DNA from: Desulfobacterales bacterium
GTDB lineage: Bacteria > Desulfobacterota > Desulfobacteria > Desulfobacterales > JAAELO01
Length of the DNA: 63,796 nt
Direction: 5' to 3'
Assembly (NCBI GenBank): GCA_024226555.1
Contig: JAAELO010000681.1
Location: forward strand, 1-63,796
The notes beneath the pieces are model-generated. The model saw only the letters and a list, made by a program, of their open reading frames with translations, was not told the origin of the DNA and did no database searches. Below, one piece after another: positions 1 through 9,197 of this stretch; position 1 is the first letter of the stretch; every line of letters begins with the position of its first letter. The position numbers and the translations under genes were made by a program.

Positions 1-395
1 ATTGGTATAGAAGGAATTGATATAATATTTGGAATGATTCCATGTTCAAAATCGATAAATGAAACAACTATGAGAATAGAAAAAAAACTGACATTAATAA
101 AGAAATCATATGTAATCCCAAATTTTTTATAAAGCAAAATAAAACTTATAGCCGACAACAACTCGATCAACGGATATTTTACAGAAATTTTATTATTACA
201 GAATCTGCATTTTCGGTTTAAAAATATAAAACTTATAACCGGAATGTTATCAAACCATTTTATTTTTCTATTGCATGATGTACATGAGGAACCAGGTCTT
301 ATTAAAGATTTTTTTAAAGGAATTCTATAAATACATACATTTAAAAAACTACCAATACATAAACCGTACATAATTAACTGAAATTCTATATACAT
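1..395 (-). CDS. gspO: Prepilin peptidase (GspO/PilD type), N-terminal part; runs off the left edge
   Basis: Inner-membrane aspartic peptidase that cleaves and N-methylates type IV prepilins and type II secretion pseudopilins. Translating the minus strand from the ATG at 393-395 gives an open frame to the window edge (131 codons). Near the start it has the family pattern YGLCIGSFLNVCIYRIP. Then comes the zinc-binding pair of CxxC motifs (CTSC about residue 37 and CRFC about 23 residues later, with NIPVISF between them). Hydrophobic segments follow, then FIDFEHGIIPN, which carries the first catalytic Asp. The second Asp (GxGD) would lie outside the window. An AAAGGTG ribosome-binding site at 401-407 sits 5-6 nt before the ATG and touches the edge of an intergenic repeat. 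It is the likely processing enzyme for the pseudopilins GspG-K at the other end of this window. The family is clear; gspO rather than pilD is a choice of name. Confidence 0.9.
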   Translation of the reverse strand, partial: MYIEFQLIMYGLCIGSFLNVCIYRIPLKKSLIRPGSSCTSCNRKIKWFDNIPVISFIFLNRKCRFCNNKISVKYPLIELLSAISFILLYKKFGITYDFFINVSFFSILIVVSFIDFEHGIIPNIISIPSIP

Positions 396-408
396 TTTAA
401 CACCTTTG

Positions 409-538
409 GGGAACCTCTAAAAATTAGAAATTTGATTGAAATACAAGGGTGAGAAATAAAAAACGAGTCGATTTTACAACAGTTTTTTATTTCGAACAAC
501 ACAGTAGTTCGGTCAAAGTGCTGTTTTTAGAGATTCCC
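409..538 (+). repeat. MITE-like palindromic element, short form (copy A)
   Basis: This is a 130-bp element beginning GGGAACCTCTAAAAATTAG and ending TTTTTAGAGATTCCC. The two ends are inverted repeats with one mismatch over 15 bases. The interior has a second imperfect dyad (ACAACAGTTTTTTATTTCGAA...). It lies between the divergent prepilin peptidase and lon genes. No open reading frame is present. It is nearly identical to copy K at 47022. Confidence 0.85.
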
Positions 539-642
539 TTTTTATTATTTTCACTAATATATTTCACACTAATTTTTTATGAGTTCTTTTATACCTTAAG
601 AAAGCTCTAATTCAAATATAATAAAAAAATTTAAAATGTATA

Positions 643-670
643 TTGTAAAAAGCAAAAGCTGTCTTATAAT
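643..670 (+). promoter_or_regulatory. Candidate sigma-70-type promoter for lon-tsaB
   Basis: TTGTAA at 643-648 and a perfect TATAAT at 665-670 are separated by 16 bp, about 60 bp before the lon start. In DNA this AT-rich such matches arise by chance, so this is a candidate only. No HrcA (CIRCE) element was seen. Confidence 0.4.
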
Positions 671-729
671 ATTATACTGCAATTTTAATTAAGTTTTTTT
701 TACAAGAATTTTAAAGGAATGATTAATAG

Positions 730-3129
730 ATGGCTGAAACAGATAAAGATGATCTGATAAGAATAATTGAAGAGAGTGACAATGAAGACATTGAAATTCC
801 AACAGTAATACCTTTAATGCCTGTAAGAGATGTGGTTATTTTTACAGACATGCTTCTGCCTCTTTTTATTGGAAGAGAAAAATCAGTTCATGCGGTTGAA
901 GAATCCTTTGAAAAAGACAAGTTCCTGTTCCTTGCAGCTCAAAAAGACTCAAACGTTGAAAATCCCGGTATTGACGACATATACAAAGTTGGAACGGTTG
1001 CAAGAATCTTACGAATGTTAAAACTGCCTGATGGTAGAATAAGAGCTCTTGTTCAAGGTGTTGCTAAGGCAAAAAATGTTGAATATGTTAGAAAAAGATC
1101 GTTCTTTAAAGTAAAAATTGAATTGGTTGATGAAGACCCTGAAACTGAAGTAGATCTTTCAATCGAAGCATTAATGCGTAATGTTAGGGAAAACTGTGAA
1201 AAAATTCTGTCTTTAAGAGGAGAGTTTTCAAGCGATATAAATTCTGTTCTTGAAAGTATCGAAACTCCTGGTAAATTAGCAGACCTTGTAGCTTCTAACT
1301 TAAAGCTTAAAGTTGAAGATGCTCAAAAAGTTATGGAACTAACCGATCAGATTGAACGCCTCAAAACTGTTAATGAATTTTTAACACGTGAAGTTGAGCT
1401 TTCTGCTATGCAGGCAAAAATTCAATCCGATGTTCGTGATGAAATTTCAAAAAGTCAGAGAGATTATTATCTACGTGAACAAGTTCGTGCAATTCATAAG
1501 GAACTTGGTGAGTTTGATGAAAAAACTCAGGAGATAGATGATTATAAAAAGAATATAAAAAAAGCAAAAATGCACGAGGAAGCCGAAATTGAAGCTTTCA
1601 AACAACTAAAAAGACTTGAGCAGATGCACCCCGACTCTTCTGAAGCATCCATTGTAAGAACATATCTTGACTGGATTGTTGAAATTCCATGGAGTAAATC
1701 AACAAAAGATCTTTTGGATATAAAACGTGCAAAAAAGAAACTCGATTCAGACCACTATGGATTAGAAGATGTTAAAGACCGCATTCTTGAATATCTAAGT
1801 GTGAGAAAATTAAATCCAGATACAAAAGGGTCAATCCTTTGTTTTGTTGGACCTCCTGGGGTTGGTAAAACTTCTTTAGGTCGTGCTATTGCAAAAGCTA
1901 TGGACAGGAAGTTTGTAAGAATTTCATTAGGTGGAATGCATGATGAAGCAGAAATAAGAGGCCATAGAAGAACATATATTGGAGCTTTACCTGGAAGAAT
2001 TATCCAGGGTTTAAAACAATGTGGTTCAAATAATCCTGTTTTTATGATGGATGAGATCGATAAAATTGGTTCAGATTACAGAGGTGATCCTTCTTCTGCT
2101 TTGCTTGAAGTTCTCGACCCTGAACAAAACGATACATTTAGTGATCACTACCTGAATTTACATTTTGACCTATCAAAGGTTATGTTTATTTTAACAGCAA
2201 ACCATACAGATACTATTCCTACAGCCCTTCTTGACAGAATGGAAATTATAAATATTTCTGGTTATACTATTGAAGAAAAAGCTATTATAGCAAAAAAATA
2301 CCTTATTCCAAGACAGGTTCAGGAAAATGGATTGAAGAAAAACAATCTAAAGCTAAACAAAGGTTCCTTAACTCAGGTTATTAATGAATATACTTCAGAA
2401 TCAGGTGTTAGAAATTTAGAAAGAACCATTGGTAAGGTATGTAGAAAAATTGCAAGAAAAATTGCTGAAGGCGATGATAAAGGCTATTCAATAGATAATA
2501 AGGAATTAGTCAAATATCTTGGTCCACCGATCTATATAAATGAGCTTGATCAGGAAAAGAGTCAGGTTGGCCTATCAACCGGACTTGCCTGGACTCAGGT
2601 TGGTGGTGAAGTTCTTTATGTTGAAGTTACTCTTCTTCCAGGTAAAGGCGAATTCATAGTAACAGGCCAAATTGGAGATGTAATGCAGGAATCTGCCAGA
2701 GCTGCCATAACTTACGCCAAGGCAAATCTTAATAAATTTGGTTTTGAAAGTAGTTTCCTTGATAGTCATGATATTCATATTCACGTTCCGGCAGGAGCAA
2801 TCCCAAAAGATGGGCCCTCAGCTGGTATAGCAATAGCTACATCTATTATTTCTGCAATAACAAAAGTACCTGTAAAAAGAACAGTTGCAATGACTGGTGA
2901 GATTACATTAAGAGGAAGAGTCCTGCCAATTGGAGGTTTGAAAGAAAAATCATTAGGTGCAATCAGATCAGGTATTAAAACGATAGTTATTCCTGAAAAA
3001 AATCTTAAAGACCTTTCTGATGTTCCTGACAATGTGAAGGAAAAAATAGATTTTATCATGGTCAAAGATACAATAGAGGTACTTGAAATTGCTCTTGGTA
3101 AAAAATTCATGAAAAAAATTAAGAGTTAG
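730..3129 (+). CDS. lon: ATP-dependent Lon protease
   Basis: Cytoplasmic AAA+ serine protease that degrades misfolded and regulatory proteins. The 799 residues match full-length bacterial LonA. The N-terminal substrate-binding LON domain starts at IPLMPVRDVVIF (about residue 27). A coiled-coil follows (about 200-300), then the AAA+ module with Walker A GPPGVGKT at 374-381 and Walker B MMDEID around 439-444. The C-terminal protease domain has catalytic Ser697 in KDGPSAG and Lys740 in LKEKSLGA, matching the Ser-Lys dyad of E. coli Lon. The start is set by the family's N-terminus and an AAAGGA upstream at a somewhat long spacing. tsaB starts one base after its stop, so the two are almost certainly co-transcribed. 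Confidence 0.98.
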   Translation: MAETDKDDLIRIIEESDNEDIEIPTVIPLMPVRDVVIFTDMLLPLFIGREKSVHAVEESFEKDKFLFLAAQKDSNVENPGIDDIYKVGTVARILRMLKLPDGRIRALVQGVAKAKNVEYVRKRSFFKVKIELVDEDPETEVDLSIEALMRNVRENCEKILSLRGEFSSDINSVLESIETPGKLADLVASNLKLKVEDAQKVMELTDQIERLKTVNEFLTREVELSAMQAKIQSDVRDEISKSQRDYYLREQVRAIHKELGEFDEKTQEIDDYKKNIKKAKMHEEAEIEAFKQLKRLEQMHPDSSEASIVRTYLDWIVEIPWSKSTKDLLDIKRAKKKLDSDHYGLEDVKDRILEYLSVRKLNPDTKGSILCFVGPPGVGKTSLGRAIAKAMDRKFVRISLGGMHDEAEIRGHRRTYIGALPGRIIQGLKQCGSNNPVFMMDEIDKIGSDYRGDPSSALLEVLDPEQNDTFSDHYLNLHFDLSKVMFILTANHTDTIPTALLDRMEIINISGYTIEEKAIIAKKYLIPRQVQENGLKKNNLKLNKGSLTQVINEYTSESGVRNLERTIGKVCRKIARKIAEGDDKGYSIDNKELVKYLGPPIYINELDQEKSQVGLSTGLAWTQVGGEVLYVEVTLLPGKGEFIVTGQIGDVMQESARAAITYAKANLNKFGFESSFLDSHDIHIHVPAGAIPKDGPSAGIAIATSIISAITKVPVKRTVAMTGEITLRGRVLPIGGLKEKSLGAIRSGIKTIVIPEKNLKDLSDVPDNVKEKIDFIMVKDTIEVLEIALGKKFMKKIKS

Positions 3130-3130
3130 T

Positions 3131-3811
3131 ATGTATATTCTTGCTGCAGATACATCAACTAACTGCTGCAGTGTAGCAGTTAGTTGTGATTATAAGGTTG
3201 TTTCTGAAACTATACTTGATGTAAAAAGCACTCATTCAAAACATCTCCTTACGTTAGTGAATCAAACACTTTCAAATGCTGATATTGAGCTCAATGATAT
3301 TGAATTATTTACAGTTGCAAGTGGTCCTGGGAGTTTTACTGGTCTAAGAATAAGCATGAGTGCTTTTAAAGGAATGGCTTTATCTCTGGATAAGCCACTT
3401 ATTACAATATCATCATTAGAAGTATTATCAGAACAAACAACTTTTCATACAGAATATCTTTGCCCTCTAATTGATGCCAGAAAAAATGAATTTTACTATT
3501 CACTTTATAAAAACAATAATGGAAAATCAGAAAAGTTAATTTCTGAAAATGTAGCTTCAATAGAAAATATTTTAAATTCGATAGATAAAAGCTGCACTTT
3601 TACTGGTAATGGTGTGAATTTTTGTAAAGATGAAATAAAAAGAACGAATAAATCTTTTCAGTTTACAAAATCGTATGATAGAAAAATCAGATCGTCAGTA
3701 TTAACAGAACTTGCTTATAAAAAATATATACAGAAAAATGACAATGAATTAGTTAAATCTACACCTTTATACATACGAAAATCTGATGCAGAATTAAACC
3801 TTTTCAAATAA
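3131..3811 (+). CDS. tsaB: tRNA threonylcarbamoyladenosine biosynthesis protein TsaB
   Basis: TsaB is the ASKHA-fold partner of TsaD and TsaE in forming t6A37 on tRNAs that read ANN codons. The 226-residue product is typical for the family. It begins ILAADTSTNCCSVAV, with the actin-like phosphate-1 motif, and has the TsaB signature ASGPGSFTGLRISMSAFKG about residues 64-82. It lacks the metal-binding histidines of TsaD, as expected for TsaB. The ATG lies one nucleotide after the lon stop codon, indicating translational coupling. About 300 bp of gene-free, very AT-rich sequence follows. Confidence 0.95.
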   Translation: MYILAADTSTNCCSVAVSCDYKVVSETILDVKSTHSKHLLTLVNQTLSNADIELNDIELFTVASGPGSFTGLRISMSAFKGMALSLDKPLITISSLEVLSEQTTFHTEYLCPLIDARKNEFYYSLYKNNNGKSEKLISENVASIENILNSIDKSCTFTGNGVNFCKDEIKRTNKSFQFTKSYDRKIRSSVLTELAYKKYIQKNDNELVKSTPLYIRKSDAELNLFK

Positions 3812-4111
3812 TTTATATACTAAATATTCATCCTAAAACAACCATTAGTACTAACTAAATTGATAGTTTATCATCTTAATTTTCAACTTCTATTATTTGT
3901 ATGTTTATTGCCATAAATACTATATTATGTTAATTATTTAGGATATTATTTTTGGATTAGATAACTCAAGTCGCAATAGTCTTTTATATAAATACTTTTT
4001 TAAAACAATATACAGAAAAACAAATTATGTGATGCACTTCATAGTAATTGATTGTTTACACGGTTATAAGAGATAGTAAGTTAAATTTATAAATCAAAAA
4101 CCGGAGGAAAA
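3812..4111. other. Intergenic region without recognised genes
   Basis: About 300 bp of AT-rich sequence between tsaB and the envelope cluster. I see no convincing terminator hairpin, RNA gene or ORF. It must hold the promoter of the downstream cluster, but no element stands out. Confidence 0.4.
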
Positions 4112-5587
4112 ATGACAAATCATATTAAACCGATAATATTAATCCCATTGTTAATATTTTTCCTTACTCAGGCTCTTTTTTCTCAGACAAGAGAAGAGTT
4201 TGAGCAATATCAGAAAGAGCAAATAGGGGATTTTAAAAAATATAAAGATGAAAGAGATGGAGACTTCATTAAGTTTCTTAAACATAACTGGAAAGAATAC
4301 GATGTTTTAGATGGTAAAAAAAGGGATAAAAAGCCTAAACCTGTTGTCATTCCAAAAGCTACGCCAAAAAAAGTTCCCAAAAATGTAATATCAAAAGCAA
4401 AAAAAATAAAAAAAGTTGTTGTTCCTAAATTTGTTCAGAAAAAACCTGTTATAAAGAAACCTCAAGTGAAGATTGAGCCTCAGAAAAAGCTGGATATTAT
4501 CAAAATGAGTTTTTACTCAACAGATTTTACAGTTTTTGTTGACCCCAAATATAAAATGTCTCCAATTTATACAATAAATAAGAAGGCAATTAGTGATTTT
4601 TGGGAAAAGATGAGTCATTCTGAGTATGAATCCTTTTTAAAGCAGGTATTAAGTTATAAAAAGCAATTGAAACTTAATGACTGGGGATATCATTACTTCC
4701 TCTTAAATATTGCCAAAAAAATTGTAAATCAGGATACATATGCGAAATTGTTTGTTTGGTTTATGTCCACAAAATCAGGATATGAAACCAGAGTTGGGTA
4801 TGATAAGGACAAAATATATTTTCTGCTTCCTTCAAAATCCAAACTTTACAGTATACCTTTTTTAACATTATCCGGTAAAAGATATTATGCTGTATCGTTT
4901 GATTCAAAACCTGATAAATTCCGATCAATCTATACTTACGCTGGAAAATATCCTAAATCAAACAAACAGATGGATTATACTCTATCAGATCTACCTGCAT
5001 TCAAAAAAAATCTTAGAAAAAAATATCTAAGATTCAAATATGATAGAAAAAATTACAATGTTAGTGCCTTATATAACAAAAACCTAGTGAAATATTTTGA
5101 ATATTACCCTCAAACAGATCTTAAAATATATTTTGAGGCTAAAGTACCTGCAGAAACAAGATACTCTCTTTTAAAAGAGTTTAAATCAATCTTAAAAAAT
5201 AAGAATGAAGTTGAAGCAGTTAGTATTTTACTTAGATTTGTTCAAAAAGCATTTCCATATAAAACTGACGATAAGCAGTTTGGACGTGAAAAATATCTTC
5301 TACCAGGAGAAATGTTATCTTATCAATTTTCAGACTGTGAGGATAGATCCATATTTTTCGCCTATCTTGTTAAAGAACTTGTAGGACTAAATGTAGTTGG
5401 CCTGTTTTATCCTGGTCATGTTGCGACAGCTGTTCAGTTTAATTCCAAGGTTCCAGGAGATTTTGTAAAAAGTAACAATAATAAATTTGTAGTATGTGAC
5501 CCAACTTATATTAATGCTGGTATAGGAATGGCTATGCCTCATTTTAAAAATAAGAAACCAAGTATTATTAAGATTGGTAAATATTAA
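4112..5587 (+). CDS. Secreted transglutaminase-like protein with MltC-like N-terminal segment
   Basis: Predicted periplasmic protein of 491 residues. A signal peptide (about 1-25, ending near LFSQ) is followed by a charged helical stretch ending at HNWKEYD (about 28-64). A Lys/Pro-rich linker (about 70-125) and a large uncharacterised middle region come next. The C-terminal domain carries a transglutaminase-type triad: Cys409 in FSDCEDRS, His436 in PGHVATAV and Asp463 in VCDPTY. Such domains act as proteases or crosslinkers; its substrate cannot be told from sequence. The helical segment resembles the N-terminus of the MltC-like protein encoded at 6714, which suggests a shared envelope location. 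It has a strong ribosome-binding site (CCGGAGG) and heads the cluster. Confidence 0.75.
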   Translation: MTNHIKPIILIPLLIFFLTQALFSQTREEFEQYQKEQIGDFKKYKDERDGDFIKFLKHNWKEYDVLDGKKRDKKPKPVVIPKATPKKVPKNVISKAKKIKKVVVPKFVQKKPVIKKPQVKIEPQKKLDIIKMSFYSTDFTVFVDPKYKMSPIYTINKKAISDFWEKMSHSEYESFLKQVLSYKKQLKLNDWGYHYFLLNIAKKIVNQDTYAKLFVWFMSTKSGYETRVGYDKDKIYFLLPSKSKLYSIPFLTLSGKRYYAVSFDSKPDKFRSIYTYAGKYPKSNKQMDYTLSDLPAFKKNLRKKYLRFKYDRKNYNVSALYNKNLVKYFEYYPQTDLKIYFEAKVPAETRYSLLKEFKSILKNKNEVEAVSILLRFVQKAFPYKTDDKQFGREKYLLPGEMLSYQFSDCEDRSIFFAYLVKELVGLNVVGLFYPGHVATAVQFNSKVPGDFVKSNNNKFVVCDPTYINAGIGMAMPHFKNKKPSIIKIGKY

Positions 5588-5638
5588 CAAAAAATTGTAA
5601 TATATTTATTTAGTAAAATTAAAAAGGAGAATTTCAAA

Positions 5639-6208
5639 ATGAAAAAATTATTACTTATTGCAACTGTATTGATGTTAAGCTCATTATTGTTAGTAGGTTG
5701 TGGAGATTCAAAACCAGAGTCAGATTTACCTGACTGGGTAGATAACCCTTCTCTTGAAGGCGGTATTTCGGCTTCTGGTTCAGCAAAAATTGGTGCAGCT
5801 GGAAGAAATTTTGCTAAAACTGAAGCTTCAGCCCAGGCACGAGATGAGATTGCCAGACAATTGGGTGTAAAAGTTAAAAATATGGTTAAGAACTTTGTTC
5901 AGGTTTCAGGTGTTGGTGATGATCAGGCAGTTGATAAAGCTACAAGCCAGGTTTCCAAGCAAGTAACTTCACAACTTCTTAATGGTTCAAAAATCACTAA
6001 AGTTTTTGTTGATAAAACAGCTAAGCCAAAGGAACTTTATGTTCTTGTAGTTCTTGATCCAGCTTCAATTGCTAATGCAAAAGCAGCTATGAAAGCAGCT
6101 GTTAAAACAAGTTTTAAAAATGACAGAGCTCTATGGCAACAATTTCAAGCAAAAAGAGCAGATCAGGATCTTGATAAAGAGATTGAAAAAGAATTCAAAA
6201 TGAAGTAA
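5639..6208 (+). CDS. LPP20-family lipoprotein
   Basis: Predicted lipoprotein of 189 residues with a signal peptide and lipobox LLVGC (Cys21). After the Cys it reads DLPDWVDNP, then a glycine/alanine region (ISASGSAKIG) and a helix rich in AKTEASAQARDEIARQLGVKVK. This is the typical layout of LPP20-type lipoproteins, which start with a PxWV motif and an A/R-rich helix. The C-terminus is a charged helix. Family members are outer-membrane-associated lipoproteins of poorly defined function. It is followed by a strong terminator at 6228-6265, so transcription may be attenuated before the next gene. A shorter paralogue lies directly downstream. Confidence 0.8.
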   Translation: MKKLLLIATVLMLSSLLLVGCGDSKPESDLPDWVDNPSLEGGISASGSAKIGAAGRNFAKTEASAQARDEIARQLGVKVKNMVKNFVQVSGVGDDQAVDKATSQVSKQVTSQLLNGSKITKVFVDKTAKPKELYVLVVLDPASIANAKAAMKAAVKTSFKNDRALWQQFQAKRADQDLDKEIEKEFKMK

Positions 6209-6227
6209 TAAAAATATAATGTTTTAA

Positions 6228-6265
6228 AGTCAGACAGCTTTAGAGCTGTCTGACTATTTTTTTTT
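6228..6265 (+). terminator. Rho-independent terminator after the LPP20-type gene
   Basis: Perfect 12-bp stem (6228-6239 with 6244-6255, AGTCAGACAGCT and its complement), a TTAG loop, and a run of nine T after one A. Confidence 0.93.
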
Positions 6266-6318
6266 CTAATGCCATTCAGCTTTATTTATAACAATTCTAT
6301 TACAATTGGAGTTTTAAA

Positions 6319-6717
6319 GTGAAAAATTTACTATTATTTTTTGTATTGTCGGTTTTTCTTCTATCTTCATGCACTTTATTAGGTGGTTTTAGTAATAGAA
6401 GGCCTGATTGGATATTAGACTCCTCCGTAAGTGGTAAAATATCGGCTGTTGGAAGCTCAATGCCACATATAAGAGGATTAGATGCTCAGAGAAAGCTTGC
6501 TCAAAGTAGAGCTATTGACAGCATAGCATCTCAACTTGGTGTTAAAGTTTCAAGCATACTACTTACTACACAAACAGGTAATTACAATTCTGCAAGCTCA
6601 AGTATGCACTCTGAAAGCAGGCAGGAAGTTACTGGCAATGTCGTAAAAGCAATTATTAAGGGAACATGGCAGGATCCTAAAACAAAAGAATTTTTTGTTT
6701 GGATGGTACAGGAATGA
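6319..6717 (+). CDS. Short LPP20-like lipoprotein
   Basis: A 132-residue lipoprotein with a lipobox LLSSC (Cys18). It then carries RRPDWILDSSVSGKISAVGSS and a DAQRKLAQSRAIDSIASQLGVKVSS helix, parallel to the DWV...GSAKIG...ARDEIARQLGVKVK order of its upstream neighbour. The two are therefore paralogues, this one lacking the long C-terminal helix. It starts with GTG at 6319, supported by GGAG at 6308-6311. Its TGA stop overlaps the ATG of the transglycosylase gene (ATGA), so translation is coupled. Confidence 0.75.
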   Translation: MKNLLLFFVLSVFLLSSCTLLGGFSNRRPDWILDSSVSGKISAVGSSMPHIRGLDAQRKLAQSRAIDSIASQLGVKVSSILLTTQTGNYNSASSSMHSESRQEVTGNVVKAIIKGTWQDPKTKEFFVWMVQE

Positions 6718-7913
6718 TTAAAATAAAACCATTATTTACTGTATTTATTTTAATTCTTCTAACGGTTACTGTTAATGCACAATCTTTTGAAGATTTCGTA
6801 AATGACCGTGATAAAGATAACCAAAGATTCAAATCAAGTTTCAACACCTACAAAACAACTATTGATAAAGAGTTTGATGAATATAAAAAAATAGTTAATG
6901 AAGAGTATAAAAAATATACAAAAAATCTTTCTAAACACTGGGGTAAACCAGTTCTAAGTTCACAAAAAATATGGGTTGAATACTCAAAAGACATGCGAAG
7001 TAGAAAGACTGTGGATTTTGGACGAGGTGTTATAAAAATAAGTGTTATAATTCCAGAAAATGACAGATATTATAATAAAAAAATAAATGATCTTCTTGCT
7101 GATCTTCTAACAGAAAATACAAAAACAGCATTCAAAAGAGATCCTATATCTCAAAATATTGAAAGAAGAATAAAAAAAAAACTTTCAAATGTAATAAGCT
7201 CAAATATAAAAAAAAATCCTATCGTAACAGATATTTTCTTTAAATCTCCCAAACCATCTAAAGCTAAAGTTAAAAGAAAAGTTAAAGAGATAAGAAAAAA
7301 AACTGTTGTTAAAAAACAACCCTCCAAAGTAAAAAACAGCGTAATTGTTAGCATCAAATTACGAATACCAAAAGCATTTAAAAAAAAAGCCAGGATCTAC
7401 GTTCCAACTGTAAAAAGACTATCAAAAAAATGGAGAGTTGACCCAGCCCTAATCATGGCAATAATCCAAACCGAAAGTGCTTTTAACCCAATGGCTAAAT
7501 CATATGTTCCTGCATATGGATTAATGCAAATTGTACCACGAAGTGCTGGCCTTGATACTTCAAAGGTATTATTTGGTAAAAGAAAATTACTATCCCCCTC
7601 TTTTCTATTCAATGGAACAAACAACATAAACGTTGGCTCATGCTATGTTAATATTCTTATGTATAGATACCTGAAGAAAATAAAAAATAAAAAAAACAGA
7701 TTACTTTGTGCTATTGCTTCATATAATACCGGAGCAGGAAATGTAGCGAGAGCATTTATTGGTCATACAAATATAAATCAGGCATCAAAAAAAATAAACA
7801 GAATGAATTCAAGACAGGTTTACAATAGATTGATTAATCATCTTACCCATCAAGAAGCAGTACACTATGTAAAAAATATTACAAAAAGAATGAATTACTA
7901 TAAAGGATTATAA
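6714..7913 (+). CDS. MltC-like membrane-bound lytic murein transglycosylase
   Basis: Cleaves peptidoglycan glycan strands. The start is placed at the ATG of an ATGA overlap with the previous gene; an in-frame ATG five codons earlier is possible but would put polar residues before the signal peptide (IKPLFTVFILILLTVTVNAQ). An MltC-type N-terminal domain follows (SKHWGKP...IWVEYSKD...RKTVDFGRGVIKISV), then a Lys-rich linker. The C-terminal SLT domain has catalytic Glu in IQTESAFNP (residue 254 from this start), YGLMQIVP and the later ASYNTGAGNVARAF. Unlike E. coli MltC there is no Cys lipobox, so it looks secreted or signal-anchored. The caspase-fold gene starts 3 bp after its stop. Confidence 0.9.
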   Translation: MIKIKPLFTVFILILLTVTVNAQSFEDFVNDRDKDNQRFKSSFNTYKTTIDKEFDEYKKIVNEEYKKYTKNLSKHWGKPVLSSQKIWVEYSKDMRSRKTVDFGRGVIKISVIIPENDRYYNKKINDLLADLLTENTKTAFKRDPISQNIERRIKKKLSNVISSNIKKNPIVTDIFFKSPKPSKAKVKRKVKEIRKKTVVKKQPSKVKNSVIVSIKLRIPKAFKKKARIYVPTVKRLSKKWRVDPALIMAIIQTESAFNPMAKSYVPAYGLMQIVPRSAGLDTSKVLFGKRKLLSPSFLFNGTNNINVGSCYVNILMYRYLKKIKNKKNRLLCAIASYNTGAGNVARAFIGHTNINQASKKINRMNSRQVYNRLINHLTHQEAVHYVKNITKRMNYYKGL

Positions 7914-7916
7914 CTT

Positions 7917-9197
7917 ATGTACAGATCATTCCTATTGGTATTTTTAATTGTTTTTTTAACAGGCAATACATTTGCTGCTAAAAAATTAGCTTTAATAATA
8001 GGTAATGGTGATTATAAAAAGTCTCCTCTTTCAAATCCTGTCAATGATGCAAATGATATGTCTAATGCTCTTCAAAAACTTAACTTTAAAGTCATCAAAA
8101 GAATTAATGCAGATAAGAAATCAATGAGAATAGCAATTCGTGAGTTTGGAGATGAGCTTTTAAAAACTCAATCAGTTGGACTTTTTTTCTATGCTGGCCA
8201 TGGAATTCAGGTAAACGGTCAAAATTATCTCGTACCCATAAATTCTGAAATTGAAAGAGAAGATGAGGTAGCTGATGAATGTCTAAAAGCGTCTTCAGTT
8301 CTAAGAAAAATGGAATCGGCAAAAAATAGTCTTAATATCATTATTTTAGATGCCTGTAGAGATAATCCTTTTAAAGGTAGTTTTAGATCTGGAAATAGAG
8401 GACTTGCCGAAATGCAGCCGCCAACCGGATCTATAATTGCCTATGCCACAGGTCCAGGATCTGTTGCAGCAGATGGAAATGGACGAAACGGACTATATAC
8501 TTCTAAACTTTTGAAACATATAAATACTCCAGGACTAACAATCGAGAGAATTTTCAAAAAAGTTAGGGTAGATGTTCTTAATGAATCAAAAAAGAAGCAG
8601 GTACCATGGGATCTTTCATCTTTAACAGGTGACTTTTATTTTCAAAAATCGAGAGCAATTAAAGTAGTAACACCTATCATACCAAAGGTAAAAAAACCTA
8701 AAATTGTCAAGCCTGAAATTGATAAACCAAAAGCAGTTGAATCTGTAATAATTAAAGGGTCTAAACCTGATTTTCTATTAACTGGCAGGATTGATAATTT
8801 CAAAAACAATGCTCTTTATTTAGAATTAAAATTAATTTCAACAGAAAGAATGAACAAAATTTGGGTTGGTCAAAGGAAGGTTAAAATAAAAAACAATAAA
8901 AAGAAAAGATTGAAATTTGTTATAAAGCAACTCTTAAAAGATGCTATAAATGAAGCTCTAATTTATCGAAATCAAAAGCGTTATAATAAACCACCTTTTA
9001 TATCTGTTGGTAAAATTAACAACAGATCAAACAAAAAAATAGATGGGGAAAAATTAAAAGAATTTTTAGAAGAGCAGTTGTCAAGTTCTGAAAGGGTAGC
9101 TAATTTTAAAAGTAAGTTTAATATTAGAAATCCTCAAATGCCAAATCCACCAAGAAGACCACCTCCACCAAGAAAAAGACCGTCAAGAAGAAATTAG
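7917..9197 (+). CDS. Secreted caspase-fold (C14 family) protein with LpoB-like C-terminal segments
   Basis: A 426-residue predicted periplasmic protein: signal peptide 1-20, then a metacaspase-type peptidase domain. It begins KKLALIIGNGDY and has catalytic His95 in FYAGHGIQ and Cys147 in LDACRDNPF, both intact. After a Pro/Lys linker it contains DFLLTGRIDNF...LYLELKLIST...KIWVGQRKVKI, which resembles the end of LpoB-type penicillin-binding-protein activators. Then comes PPFISVGKINNRSNKKIDGEKLKEFLEEQL, which resembles the beginning of that same family, so the order looks permuted. The tail is Pro/Arg-rich. The caspase call is firm; the LpoB similarity is by eye. The stop overlaps the convergent PilZ gene by 4 bp. 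The context is cell-wall remodelling. Confidence 0.85.
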   Translation: MYRSFLLVFLIVFLTGNTFAAKKLALIIGNGDYKKSPLSNPVNDANDMSNALQKLNFKVIKRINADKKSMRIAIREFGDELLKTQSVGLFFYAGHGIQVNGQNYLVPINSEIEREDEVADECLKASSVLRKMESAKNSLNIIILDACRDNPFKGSFRSGNRGLAEMQPPTGSIIAYATGPGSVAADGNGRNGLYTSKLLKHINTPGLTIERIFKKVRVDVLNESKKKQVPWDLSSLTGDFYFQKSRAIKVVTPIIPKVKKPKIVKPEIDKPKAVESVIIKGSKPDFLLTGRIDNFKNNALYLELKLISTERMNKIWVGQRKVKIKNNKKKRLKFVIKQLLKDAINEALIYRNQKRYNKPPFISVGKINNRSNKKIDGEKLKEFLEEQLSSSERVANFKSKFNIRNPQMPNPPRRPPPPRKRPSRRN

